The position numbers and the translations under genes were made by a program. Shown in pieces: positions 11,691-22,344 of a stretch of 64,000 nucleotides of DNA (within the stretch, counting starts at the first letter, position 1; each line of letters begins with the position of its first letter). The stretch is taken from positions 1 to 64,000 of the forward strand of contig JAKZAP010000075.1 in the NCBI GenBank assembly GCA_023053575.1, given 5' to 3'. The notes beneath the pieces were generated by a model. That model saw nothing but the letters and a program-made list of their open reading frames with translations. It made no database searches and was not told where the DNA came from. This stretch comes from Branchinecta lynchi (Eukaryota > Arthropoda > Branchiopoda > Anostraca > Branchinectidae).

Positions 11691-14600
11691 TTTTCCCACA
11701 AGGTTTGTTTTCCCACAAGGTTTGTTTCCCCACAAGTATTGTTTTCCCACTGTTTTGGTTTTCCCATAAGGTTGTCTTTCCCACAAGGTTTGTTTTCCCA
11801 CAAGGTTTGTTTTCCCTCAAGATTTGTTTTTCCTCTAGGTTGGTTTTCCCACAAGGTTGGTTTTCCCACAGCGTTAGTTTTCTCACAAGGTTGGTTTTCC
11901 CACAAGGTTTGTTTCCCCACAAGGTTGGTTTTCCTGAAGGGTTTGTTTTCCCACAAGGTTAGTTTTCCCGCAAGGTTTGTTTCCCCACAAGGTTTGTTTT
12001 CCCACAAGGTTTGTTTTCCCACTGTGTTGGTTTTCCCAAAAGGTTCGCTTTCCCAAAAGGTTGGTTTTCCCACAAGGTTGGTTCTCCCACAAGGTTGGTT
12101 TTCCCGCAGGGTTGCTTTCCCCATAAGGTTGGTTTCCCCAAAAGGTTCGCTTTCCCGCAAGGCTGGTTTTCCCACAAGGTTTGTTTCCCCACAATGTTTG
12201 TTTTCTCACAAGGTTTGTTTTCCCACAAGGTTGGTTTTCCCGAAAGGTTTGTTTCCCCACAAGGTTGGTTTTCCCACAAGGCTGGTTTTCCCGCAGGGTT
12301 TGTTTTCCCACAAGGTTAGTTTTCCCGCAAGGTTTGTTTTCCCACAAGGTTAATTTTTCCATAAGGTTTGTTTCCCCACAAGGTTTGTTTCCCCACAAGG
12401 TTTGTTTTCCCACAAGGTTAGTTTTCCCACAAGGTTTGTTTCCCCACAAGGTTTGTTTCCCCACAAGGTTTGTTTTCCCACAAGGATTGTTTTCTCACAA
12501 GGTTTGTTTTCCCACTGTCTTGGTTTTCCCAAAAGGTTCGCTTTCCCGCAAGGCTGGTTTTCCCACAAGGTTTGTTTCCCCACAATGTTTATTTTCTCAC
12601 AAGGTTTGTTTTCCCACAAGGTTGGTTTTCCCGAAAGGTTTGTTTCCCCACAAGGTTGGTTTTCCCAGAAGGCTGGTTTTCCCGCAGGGTTTGTTTTCCC
12701 ACAAGGTTAGTTTTCCCGCAAGGTTTGTTTTCCCACAAGGTTAGTTTTCCCACAAGGTTTGTTTCCCCACAAGGTTTGTTTTCCCACAAGGTTTGTTTTC
12801 CCACAAGGATTGTTTTCTCACAAGGTTTGTTTTCCCACTGTGTTTTCCCAAGAGGTTCGCTTTCCCGCAAGGTTCGCTTTCCCGCACGGTTGGTTTTCCC
12901 ACAAGGTTTGTTTTCTCACAAGGTATGTTTTCCCACTAGGTTTGTTTCCCCACAAGGTTTGTTTTCTCACAAGGTTTGTTTTCCCACAAGGTTTGTTTTC
13001 CCACAAGGTTTGTTTTCCCACAAGGTTTGTTTTGCCACAATGTTGGTTTTCCAGAAAGTTTTGTTTCCCCACAAGGTTGGTTTTCCCACAAGGTTTGTTT
13101 TCCCGCAGGGTTTGTTTTCCCACAAGGTTAGTTTTCCCGCAAGGTTTGTTTTCCCACAAGGTTTGTTTTCCCACAAGGTTTGTTTTCCCACTGTGTTGGT
13201 TTTCCCAAAAGGTTCGCTTTCCCACAAGGTTTGGTTTTCCCACAAGGTTGGTTTTCCCACAAGGTTGGTTTTCCCGCAGGGTTGCTTTCCCCATGAGGTT
13301 GGTTTTCCCACAAGGTTTGTTTTCTCACAAGGTTTGTTTTCCCACTAGGTTGTTTTTTCCACTAGGTTGGTTTTCCCACAAGGTTTGTTTTCCCACAAGC
13401 TTTGTTTTCCCCCAAGGTTTGTTTTCCCGCAGGGTTTGTTTTCCCACAAGGTTAGTTTTCCCGCAAGGTTTGTTTCCCCACAAGGTTTGTTTTCCCACAA
13501 GGTTTGTTTTCCCACTGTGTTGGTTTTCCCAAAAGGTTCGCTTTCCCACAAGTTTGGTTTTCCCACAAGGTTGGTTTTCCCACAAGGTTGGTTTTCCCGC
13601 AGGGTTGCATTCCCCATAAGGTTGGTTTTCCCACAAGGTTTGTTTTCCCACAAGGTTTGTTTCCCCACAAGGTTTGTTTCCCCACAAGGTTTTTTTCCCC
13701 ACAAGGTTTGTTTTCCCACAAGGATTGTTTTCTCACAAGGTTTGTTTCCCCACAAGGTTGGTTTTCCCACAAGGTTTGTTTTCCCGCAGGGTTTGTTTTC
13801 CCACAAGGTTAGTTTTCCCGCAAGGTTTGTTTTCCCACAAGGTTTGTTTTCCCACAAGGTTCGCTTTCCCGCACGGTTGGTTTTCCCACAAGGTTTGTTT
13901 TCTCACAAGGTATGTTTTCCCACTAGGTTTGTTTCCCCACAAGGTTTGTTTTCTCACAAGGTTTGTTTTCCCACAAGGTTTGTTTTCCCACAAGGTTTGT
14001 TTTCCCACAAGGTTTGTTTTGCCACAATGTTGGTTTTCCAGAAAGGTTTGTTTCCCCACAAGGTTGGTTTTCCCACAAGGTTTGTTTTCCCGCAGGGTTT
14101 GTTTTCCCACAAGGTTAGTTTTCCCGCAAGGTTTGTTTTCCCACAAGGTTTGTTTTCCCACAAGGTTTGTTTTCCCACAAGGTTTGTTTTCCCACTGTGT
14201 TGGTTTTCCCAAAAGGTTCGCTTTCCCACAAGGTTTGGTTTTCCCACAAGGTTGGTTTTCCCACAAGGTTGGTTTTCCCGCAGGGTTGCTTTCCCCATGA
14301 GGTTGGTTTTCCCACAAGGTTTGTTTTCTCACAAGGTTTGTTTTCCCACTAGGTTGTTTTTTCCACTAGGTTGGTTTTCCCACAAGGTTTGTTTTCCCAC
14401 AAGCTTTGTTTTCCCCCAAGGTTTGTTTTCCCGCAGGGTTTGTTTTCCCACAAGGTTAGTTTTCCCGCAAGGTTTGTTTCCCCACAAGGTTTGTTTTCCC
14501 ACAAGGTTTGTTTTCCCACTGTGTTGGTTTTCCCAAAAGGTTCGCTTTCCCACAAGTTTGGTTTTCCCACAAGGTTGGTTTTCCCACAAGGTTGGTTTTC

Positions 14601-14842
14601 CCGCAGGGTTGCTTTCCCCATAAGGTTGGTTTTCCCACAAGGTTTGTTTTCCCACAAGGTTTGTTTCCCCACAAGGTTTGTTTCCCCACAAGGTTTTTTT
14701 CCCCACAAGGTTTGTTTTCCCACAAGGATTGTTTTCTCACAAGGTTTGTTTCCCCACAAGGTTGGTTTTCCCACAAGGTTTGTTTTCCCGCAGGGTTTGT
14801 TTTCCCACAAGGTTAGTTTTCCCGCAAGGTTTGTTTTCCCAC
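11691..14842 (+). repeat. 17-bp satellite array, second part
   Basis: The array resumes after the insertion and runs to the LTR at 14843. Units just after the insertion (11700-11960) are more divergent than average. From about 12000 the array again has the standard variants. Its last unit reads CCCAC at 14838-14842, directly abutting TGTTACG of the LTR. Confidence 0.96.
12871..14842 (+). repeat. Higher-order repeat, period about 987-1004 bp
   Basis: Blocks starting at about 12871 and 13858 share the rare variants CCCGCACGG, GGTATGTTTTCCC and GCCACAATG and the double TTTTTTCCACTAGG. The offset is 987 bp at the left and 1004 bp further right, a difference of one 17-bp unit. The second block runs directly into the LTR at 14843. 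Confidence 0.8.
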
Positions 14843-15420
14843 TGTTACGATGATTGTATTTGTATATGGAGTTTGCACTCTCAACCTGATGTTATGGCGA
14901 GGGGTGTAGTAAGCCGGACATAAGATGGTAAATGTCCAGGTATACAATCATCGGAGTCTGGATGGCCTAGGGCGTTGGTGGCCTACTACACGTGCAGAAC
15001 TTCACGGGTTCATTATGGATTCCCCTGGTCGATTCACACTATGGTTTGCATACCGAACACACAACAGGTTATCAACCACCCATCATACACTAGGCCTTAC
15101 AGGCCAGCCCACTCTAAGGAGCTTAACAAAGACTCATAGAAGTGACCTATGGTCCGTAAGTAAACAAAAGGTTTTATTAATAGATGTACTTACAAAAGAA
15201 CAATCTTTAAGTCAAAAGAGTTGTTACCCGGCCGGGGACCGGGAAAGAAGTCTTTAGAAGAAGGTGACTCACACCCGGCGTGGCCAGAGAGTTAATAAGT
15301 AATACGAAAGAGTGGCCGCGACGGTATAAAAGATAAAAGACACAGGCAATGGAAGGGAGTAACGCTGCCTAGCGGCGGCATAAGGAAAACGTACGGAATG
15401 CAGATGGCATCACCGTAACA
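14843..15420 (-). repeat. Element A 3' LTR (578 bp)
   Basis: This is a near-identical direct repeat of 21307-21834, beginning TGTTACGATG and ending CACCGTAACA in plus-strand reading. It carries a 51-bp segment at about 15084-15134 that the other LTR lacks. The segment is bounded by the pentamer TCATA, consistent with deletion between short repeats in the 5' LTR. Apart from this, differences are scattered single bases, suggesting a fairly recent insertion. Confidence 0.93.
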
Positions 15421-15434
15421 TACCTCCCCTCCAT
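15421..15434 (-). other. Element A polypurine tract
   Basis: On the minus strand the bases next to the 3' LTR read ATGGAGGGGAGGTA, a purine-rich run exactly where plus-strand DNA synthesis is primed in LTR elements. A small inverted repeat GTCCGTG/CACGGAC lies just upstream (15440-15456). Confidence 0.85.
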
Positions 15435-17175
15435 ATTGAGTCCGTGACCCACGGACTTAAAAGTTAAGCACCAGATTAACAAACTTTTGGCATCCATCTG
15501 CTAAAAGTTAACCATAAATGTTACATAAATCTGACCTTAGACCCAAATTAAAATATATTATTTTTAAAGTTTAGAGAAATACAAGAGGGTGGAGTGGCGA
15601 TGTAGAGTCGGCATGGTGGTTCGTCAGCTTTGTGGTTTGAGGGGTCAGCTGGTACGGGCATAGCAAAAGCGGATGGTGTTGGTGTTGCTGGAGCGGCATA
15701 GGCGATGGGTGGTCTTGCAGGCGGGGAAGATGTTGGTGAACAGGTGGAGCTGTTAGCTGGTACCGGTATGGCAAAAGCGGATGGTGCTGGTGTTGCGCTG
15801 GAACGGTGTAGATGGTGGATGGTGATGTTGCATAAGCAAGCGGGAAAGATGGTGGTTAAAGCTGGAGCTGGTTAATTAGGTGGCCGAAGACTGCGAGTTG
15901 GCTGGGCAGGTGGAGCGTACTCTGGCGAGATGTACGTCGCAGAGCTGGTACGGGCGGTGGATAGGACGATGTTGATTCAGGCGCTGGATATGATGATGTT
16001 GGTTTAGGCTGGAGCTGATATTGTCTAAGGCTGGAGGTGATGGAAATGGTGCTGCTTATGCTGGATTTGCGCTGGGCTGCTGGAAATGGCCGAAGTTGCG
16101 CTGGGCTGCTGATGTACCGCGTACTGATCCACCCTCAGGGGACAATAAAAAGAAAGGAACAGGGGAATGTTTTTAAAGTTTAATTAATTTTATGTAATGT
16201 TAAGTGAATTCTATAAAAGTGAAAAAAAAGAAAGAATTGGTCAGATTCTTCGTATATAAAAGATACGAAAATAATTATACCACCCGATGTCCACCCAATA
16301 AAAGAAAAACCACCCGAATGCCAGTTTGGGGTTAACAGGTGCTAAACTCCTAAGTCCAACAAAACTTCATATAAATAAATAATAAACAATATTGACCAAA
16401 GTGGATAATGGCAGAAGGCTTAATTTAATATAACGGCAAAATGCCAAAGTTAAATTGATATAGAGGCAGAAGGCCAACATAACAAACATAATATATATAA
16501 CAGTGACAAAATGCCACAAAATCCATCATGAGATCATGAATCTCTGCAAATACTTGGCCAGAAGGGCATAATTTGCAAAAAAATAAGCCACAAAGGCAAC
16601 AACAAAGAAGGAACTTGAACTTGAGCTTGTCAGAAAAACAAAGGACTGTACATTTAGGCGAAACCGGCCTCGGCCACACAGGCAGTACATAAACATTAAA
16701 TAATAAAAAGGAGGGAACACTAGCGACGGCTAGTCGACCACACAGGCAAATATCACAAGAGAACCGAACTAGGCCACACAGGCAGTACATAACGTAACAC
16801 AAAAGAAACGATGTTCGTGGCTTATCGGCCACACAGGCGAATAGAACTGAGCCGAACAGAATCGGCCACACAGGCAGTACAAACATTAACGTGGTATAAA
16901 GAGGGAACACTAATGGCGGCTTGTCAAGCACACAAGCGAGTATGGACAGAGCCGAGCCGAACTTGGCCGAATATGCTAAACACACAAAATAGTAGGCAAT
17001 CTGCCATGATGGGCCTTATGAATTGTGGCCACAGGTACGCGAAACTATCACGGTAAACTATTTACATCAGATGTCAGTGTCACATCAGGGTAGAGGGTTT
17101 GAAAACGGCCAGGCTGCAAAGGCATATATGCCGCTGGCGGAGTAAATGGCGCATTGGCGCAGAAATGTATAAATG
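15435..17175 (-). other. Element A 3' non-coding region with internal repeats
   Basis: This lies between the end of the Pol tail and the polypurine tract. At 15640-16090 it is made of GT/GGTG-rich imperfect repeats, including a partly duplicated segment with GCAAAAGCGGATGGTG at about 15664 and 15771. At about 16640-16960 the motif GGCCACACAGGC recurs every 50-100 bp, and a unit GAGGGAACACTA is repeated (about 16712 and 16900). A minus-strand frame at 16425-16985 is open for 186 codons and is hydrophobic and Cys-rich (LPVWP, CLCG repeats). It sits in an env-like position but largely translates the internal repeat, so I do not call a gene. Confidence 0.6.
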
Positions 17176-19046
17176 TCACGTCAGGGTTGGAGATGTCGCC
17201 GTGTCTGGGGGGACAGGTCTAATGTCTGTGGTCGTGAGAGGCATACCGCTCAGGTGGGTTGCGGTGCCTGACCGAACGTCGCAGCTCCGGAATGGGCTGG
17301 GTGGAGGTCGACGGAATGGGAGAAGTTGGTGGGTCGACGAAAGACGCTGCCGTAGTCGGGATAGGCAGGACTGGAGCGTTGAAGACTTCAGGGGGGATGG
17401 GGAAGGGATGAAGATGGGTCGGTCGTGCAGCGTCGGGGACGGTAAGGGAGTCCCATACCAAGACGAAGTAGGCGTCGGCTCGAACTCGTCGCGTTGGACA
17501 GAAGCAGCCGGCGGATTTATTGGGGATTCATTAAGGTTAGATTCCGAATTATTAGAAGTTGTTGAAGTTAAAGGCTGGGCTAAAGCCTGGGATGATTGAT
17601 TTGACTGAATACTATCTCCTGAATCTGAATCAAATGCCAATTGGTAGAAAAGACGGCTATCGTTCCCTTCTAAGCGAAGAGCGCCTCGAAAACGGCTGGC
17701 TGTGATAACCGGGGTATTCGGAGTAGGGTCATTTGGTCGAAATGGAGTCCTGTACTGTGTATTTGGGGTTGAGATTCTACGAGAGTTAGTTACAGGACTG
17801 TCTGAATCATTATCACTAGGCCCAATAGAATGTGCAGAGTGCGCATCTAGGTCTGAATTTAACCTCGAAAAAGATGATGGCCGGCTGTGGCTACTGTCCA
17901 TGGATCCTCGAGTAGAGCCGAGAATAGGCGAGAACACCAGTTCGCAGGAGCCGTTAGATGGGCTCACCTGTAAAATGAACGAGTCTGGGGCTTCACCCCC
18001 TAAAACGTTTCTACTATCTGGCGTGACGCCATCATTAGACAGTCGTAGTTCAGCTGCCGGCGGGTCATTGGGCACATGCGGCGAACTACGATTGTCCGCA
18101 GGCGACAGAGGCCTAGAAGGTGGTGAGTCAGATCGCGAGGAGGGAATTTGGGGGGACGGTGGAGATACGCGTACCAACGGAGGAGAAACTCGTCTCGGGG
18201 CGTGGATATAGGATGCTGCTTGCAGAGTCTCGGGTGGGCCGGTTGAAGAATCTACGGTGGTGTTGCTAGAGGCCGGAAAATAACCAGTCAAAACCGGGGT
18301 CAATACGGGCGCAGGGAGGACTGGTATTTCATCTTCAAAACGCACGGGACGAGATAGTTGATTCGAAGAGTGAGGCCGTAACACAGGCGTCTGGTAAAAG
18401 TCTCCAACATCGACTAAGGGCGGCTGGTTCGAAAGCGGTTGAAGAGCAGGCGCAAAACACTCATTTCCCGAGTCCAAAAGAGAACTGCCGTCTGCAGAGC
18501 AGGGTATGGTTGAGGTTCTAGGTATCGCGAACCCGAGACCCTGCGAGGCTAATCGCTGTGATCGTCGAAGTTGAGGCAATGGGTCTGGCAACCTGGCCTC
18601 AGGGATCGTATAACCGCTGCAAGACAAGTTAGTTGGCAGAATGCCGGAGGAAGGTGAGGGAACATACCATGGCCGTTGGGTTACCAAATTAGTTTCCGGC
18701 GAAGGTGCTGTGACAGGGATGTCGCTCTGTGTTGATCCGTCAGTTACCGGTTCAACGATCCAGGGCGACTTCAGGTGGCTGGGAAACAGTCGGTTGTGGT
18801 GTACTACCTGGACCTTCGATCCTGCCTTTTGGATCTCGTAGTCGAGCCCGTCGTTAAGAATCTTGACTATTCGGAAGGGGCCGTCGAACTTGTTATTTGC
18901 CAATTTTGCTCCCAGGCCAGGTGGGGGTGGCGTACGCAAGAAAACAATGTCACCAAGCTGGAACCCTGCAAATTTTCCTGAAAACCTGGAATCGTAATAG
19001 GCCTTCTGTTTGTCCTTGGACAACGATATCTTCTCAGATATGGCCG
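17176..19046 (-). pseudogene. Element A Pol 3' end: integrase C-terminus plus long Ser/Pro-rich tail
   Basis: A single open frame of about 620 codons without an ATG. Its first 85 or so residues match the C-terminal domain of Ty3/gypsy integrases: a KDKQKAYYD helix, then LGDIVFLRTPPPP, the GPY/F-type module NKFDGPFRIVKI, LDYEI and VVHHNRLFPSH. This domain normally helps integrase bind DNA. After the SPW motif follow more than 500 residues rich in Ser, Pro, Asn, Asp and Thr, low in hydrophobics and presumably disordered. The frame ends with TGA at 17176-17178. The catalytic core, zinc-binding domain and everything upstream in Pol are missing: a large deletion joins this frame to the Gag fragment at about 19045-19060, in a different frame. 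The tail has stayed open despite the deletion. Confidence 0.8.
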
Positions 19047-19343
19047 TGTGGGGACAGCTAAGTGCTGTGACGAAACCGTTGGCAGCTGAGAGCTAGTCAC
19101 AAGCGGCTGTGAAAGGACAGCTGAAGGCTGAGCAAAAACGCCAGAAAACTGGGAATAATGAGCAGAAGGCTCAGAAGTTCTTGCTGGAGGATTAATGGGC
19201 TGGAAGGAGTTTAATGGGGCCAAAGAAGGTGCTTCAGAATGAAAGGTCGAGTAGGGTGGGGGTGGATCCTCAGTCGCCATGATATTTGGGGTGATCGGGG
19301 GGGAGTCAAAAGGGCCCCGACCGGTAACACGGTTTGGAATCAT
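19047..19343 (-). pseudogene. Element A Gag N-terminal fragment with PPPY motif
   Basis: From ATG at 19343 (or an internal ATG at 19280) a Pro/Ser/Gln-rich peptide begins MIPNRVTGRGPF and includes EDPPPPYSTF. PPxY motifs recruit Nedd4-type ubiquitin ligases for budding in retroviruses and occur in some Gag-like proteins. Here it is simply a visible motif. The fragment stands where gag should start, directly after the long leader. After about 100 codons it runs, out of frame, into the integrase C-terminal segment. Identification as Gag rests on position and composition, since no capsid or zinc knuckle remains. Confidence 0.55.
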
Positions 19344-21288
19344 GAATAAGCTAGATACTATCTTTATATCTTTAACTTATTCAATATAATCAGAATACTT
19401 CTTACTTTTTAGATTTAATTCAATGTAATAAACAAAAATATCAAAGAGAAATCTCCCAAATGAGATTCAAAAAAAAAAAATATGAGAGAAAAGAGAAGAC
19501 TGACCAGGGACCAATATACAATGGGGGCAACAACCAATAAAGTAAAAACTACCATATGACAACTTGTAAAAAAAAATATGTGAGGTTCCAACTCTTCTAA
19601 CCTAAATACCAAATGTGAATTATTACCACATAAATCTCTCATTTTATGAGGTATTTTTAATTCTTGAAGAATATTTTTGTCAAAAAAACTAAGAAATATG
19701 ACTGGAATATTACATATCATATAAAAAAAACATCTCACACAAATGGGTTATTCATTGTTTGTTTAACATACAGCATCATAGAAAGATACATGGTCCTTAA
19801 CCTATGACATTACTTTTTAGTTCACTCACTATGACTTCAATGTCATATACAAATCTCTATCATTAAGAGAATAGCCCATCAGGTAAGGGGGAGGGGGGAA
19901 TAATAAAACTACGTGAAGGGGCATGGTCACAATGTGACTCATCATCTCTCAATAAAGCCTTATAATAAAGGCTAATACCTTCTTGCCTTCTGACAAAGGT
20001 CTTAGAACAGTGGTGCTATATCTCAGGGAGAGGGGAACATAATAACACAGGGACTAATAGCACCACAATTCATCTCAATAAATATGCCTATAGGGGGGGA
20101 AGGGTCTCCCAACTTAACCTAACGACCCACTTATTAAGGAAACATAAGGGATACATTGCCAGGAAAGTAGGTTGACTAAAAAAAAAAAGTGAGGCCTACT
20201 GATACCATATCAACAAGCATACAAGGGGGGGAGGGTCTCCAACTTAGCTAACCAACCCAGTTATAAAGTAAACATAACGGATAAACTGGCAGAAAAAGAA
20301 GGATGACTAAAAAAAAATAGGGGACACAATCGTACCACTAAACTATATTCACATTCATAAACATCATCTGTAATGTCAGAACAGGTCATAATTCCTGTCA
20401 TAACAGGAAAATATGGACGTAACATCCATTTCCATACAAAATTCTAATCTGTGAGGCTATTTGTTAGCTCAGGTCGCGATTCCTGACTAACACAAACAAC
20501 GATGACAACAAAACCACTGGTGAAAAATACCTATGAAAATGCTCCACATAATTCATGAAAGATAAATTCCTGATCAGGGAATAATATGTCATAAATATTC
20601 ATCAAAAAATAATATGTAACAGTCATACTAACTATTAACCAGCCCAAGAAGTTACAAAACTTCTGGCAAATGCAATCTTAATGGACCCATCAATCATGCT
20701 ATTAGTGGAACCTCACCTAATAAATATCCTTAATTACCCAAAATAAAAATATTATTACCCATATTTTTACTCATAAATAGAGGACTTGCCTCACTTATCT
20801 GGGGCATACCTCAAGAAAAATGGGGATATTAGGCCTAAGTTGTCATAAGGTAACGCTTACTATAAACTAAACGATAAAAAAGTCCAGTACTATAAACCAA
20901 AGCGTAAATCGACCAAAATTTAATTTTTAAGTTATTTTCCCATTTAAATCTTATAATAATTCCCCATTCTTGCTATTAAACCTATAATTTATCCCAAACA
21001 ATAAACAAATTCCCAAAAATTTTAGTTTACGTTCTTCGAAAAAAAAAATCCAAAGTTTTTACTTTACGTTCTTCGAAGAAAAAAAAATCAGAAAATTTTA
21101 CTTTACATTCTTCGACAAAAAAAATTGCAAATTTACTTTTAACCTATTATTATAATAAAGCAATGGGGAAAAAAATCCAAAAACCCACTTCATGTACCAT
21201 AGTTACGACAATGGTGTGGGGAAAAAAAAAATCCAAAATCCACTTCTTATATCATTGATACGACAATGGTGCGGGGAAAAAATCCAAA
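19344..21288 (-). other. Element A 5' leader (about 1.9 kb), AT-rich
   Basis: This is the region between primer site and gag on the minus strand. It is AT-rich with many A- and G-runs on the plus strand, and no domain is recognisable in its short ORFs. It contains at least three locally duplicated segments (listed separately). A leader of nearly 2 kb is long for a Ty3/gypsy element and may hold packaging or translation signals, but none can be identified by eye. Confidence 0.55.
20093..20330. repeat. Tandem duplication, period about 130 bp
   Basis: Two copies start with a run of G followed by GGGTCTCC and AACTTA (about 20093 and 20225). Both continue through ACCCA, TTA, AAACATAA, GATA, GGTTGACTAAAAAAA or GGATGACTAAAAAAA. 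Copies are clearly diverged. They lie in the leader of element A. Confidence 0.75.
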
Positions 21289-21306
21289 TCCCACTTCTGA
21301 AACCAT
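21020..21306. repeat. Tandem A-rich repeats beside the primer site
   Basis: Two neighbouring families are present. At 21020-21120 three copies of a roughly 45-bp unit share TTTACGTTCTTCGA followed by an A-run. At 21163-21306 three copies of a roughly 60-bp unit share CAATGGGGAAAAAA, ATCCAAA, CCACTTC and a final GTTACGA or GATACGA. The last copy overlaps the primer-binding site, and its GTTACGA is the edge of the LTR. Confidence 0.75.
21289..21305 (-). other. Element A primer-binding site, tRNA-Leu-like
   Basis: The plus strand reads TCCCACTTCTGAAACCA, one base from the LTR. This matches the 3' end of tRNA-Leu as I remember it (TCCCACTTCTGACACCA) with one mismatch, so on the minus strand it forms a TGG-starting primer site. 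Position and the terminal CCA are directly visible. The tRNA identity is from memory. Confidence 0.75.
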
Positions 21307-21834
21307 TGTTACGATGACTGTATTTGTATATGGAGTTTGCACTCTCAAACCTGATGTTATGGCGAGGGGTGTAGTAAGCCGGACATAAGGTGGTAAATGT
21401 CCAGGTAAACAATCATCGGAGTCAGGATGGCCTAGGGCGTTGGTGGCCTACTACACGTGCAGAACTTCACGGGTTCATTATGGATTCCCCTGGTCGATTC
21501 ACACTATGGTTTGCATACCGAACACAAAACAGGTTATCAACCACCCATCATAGAAGTGACCTATGGTCCGTAAGTAAACAAAAGGTTTTATTAATAGATA
21601 TACTTACAAAAGAACAATCTTTAAGTGAAAAGAGTTGTTACCCGGCCGGGAACCGGGAAAGAAGTCCTTAGAAGAAGGTGACTCACACCCGGCGTGGCCA
21701 GAGAGTTAATAAGTAATACGAAAGAGTGGCCGCGACGGTATAAAAGATAAAAGACACAGGCAATGGAAGGGAGTAACGCTGCCTAGCGGCGGCATAAGGA
21801 AAACGTACGGAATGCAGATGGCATCACCGTAACA
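21307..21834 (-). repeat. Element A 5' LTR (528 bp)
   Basis: Direct repeat of 14843-15420 lacking the 51-bp segment next to TCATA. It ends CACCGTAACA at 21834 and is followed without spacer by the ACTGACTG microsatellite. Confidence 0.93.
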
Positions 21835-21984
21835 ACTGACTGTCTGCCTGTCTTGACTGACTGTCTGTCTGTCTGTTTTGACTGACTGTCTGTCTGTCTG
21901 TCTTGACTGACTGTCTGTCTGTCTTGACTGACTGTCTGCCTGTCTTGACTGACTGACCGTCTGTCTGTCTGTGTTGTCTTGACT

Positions 21985-22311
21985 GATATTTTATTTTTGA
22001 TGTGTTTGTCTGTCTATCTTGACTGACTGACTGTCTGTGTGTCTGTCTATCTTGACTGACTGACTGTGTCTGACTGTCTGTATTTTTCGACTGACTGTCT
22101 TTCTGTCTTGACTGACTGTCTGTCTGTCTTGACTGACTGTCTGTCTGTCTTGACTGACTGACTGTCTGTCTTGACTGACTGTCTGTCTGTCTTGACTGAC
22201 TGTCTGTCTGTCTTGACTGACTGACTGTCTGTCTGTCTTAACTGACTGTCTGTCGGTCTTGAGTGACTGTCTGTCGGTCTTGACTGACTGTGTCTGTCTG
22301 TCTAGACTGAC

Positions 22312-22344
<33 letters not shown>

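Larger units (their letters stand above)
14843..21834 (-). mobile_element. Element A: internally deleted Ty3/gypsy LTR element
   Basis: This is a minus-strand element bounded by LTRs at 14843-15420 and 21307-21834. LTR ends are TGTTACGATGA and TCACCGTAACA, inverted with one mismatch. A polypurine tract abuts the left LTR and a tRNA-Leu-like primer site abuts the right LTR, which fixes the orientation. The interior holds a long leader, a Gag N-terminal fragment and the C-terminal end of Pol. Capsid, nucleocapsid, protease, RT, RNase H and the integrase core are missing, so it must rely on other copies. No target duplication is found: CCAC on the left, ACTG on the right, with unrelated satellites on each side. 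Confidence 0.92.

Noticed and set aside
10..14923. Dozens of long ORFs on both strands encoding FSHKVCFPTRFVFPQG- or GKTNLVGKQTLWENKP-type peptides
   Set aside because: They are translations of the 17-bp satellite, open in several overlapping frames at once, with no unique start, no domain and no codon signature. The 17-residue periodicity follows from 17 bp read in triplets.
16425..16985. Env-like gene at the 3' end of element A
   Set aside because: The hydrophobic Cys-rich frame mostly translates a local GGCCACACAGGC repeat. It has no signal peptide, cleavage site or fusion motif.
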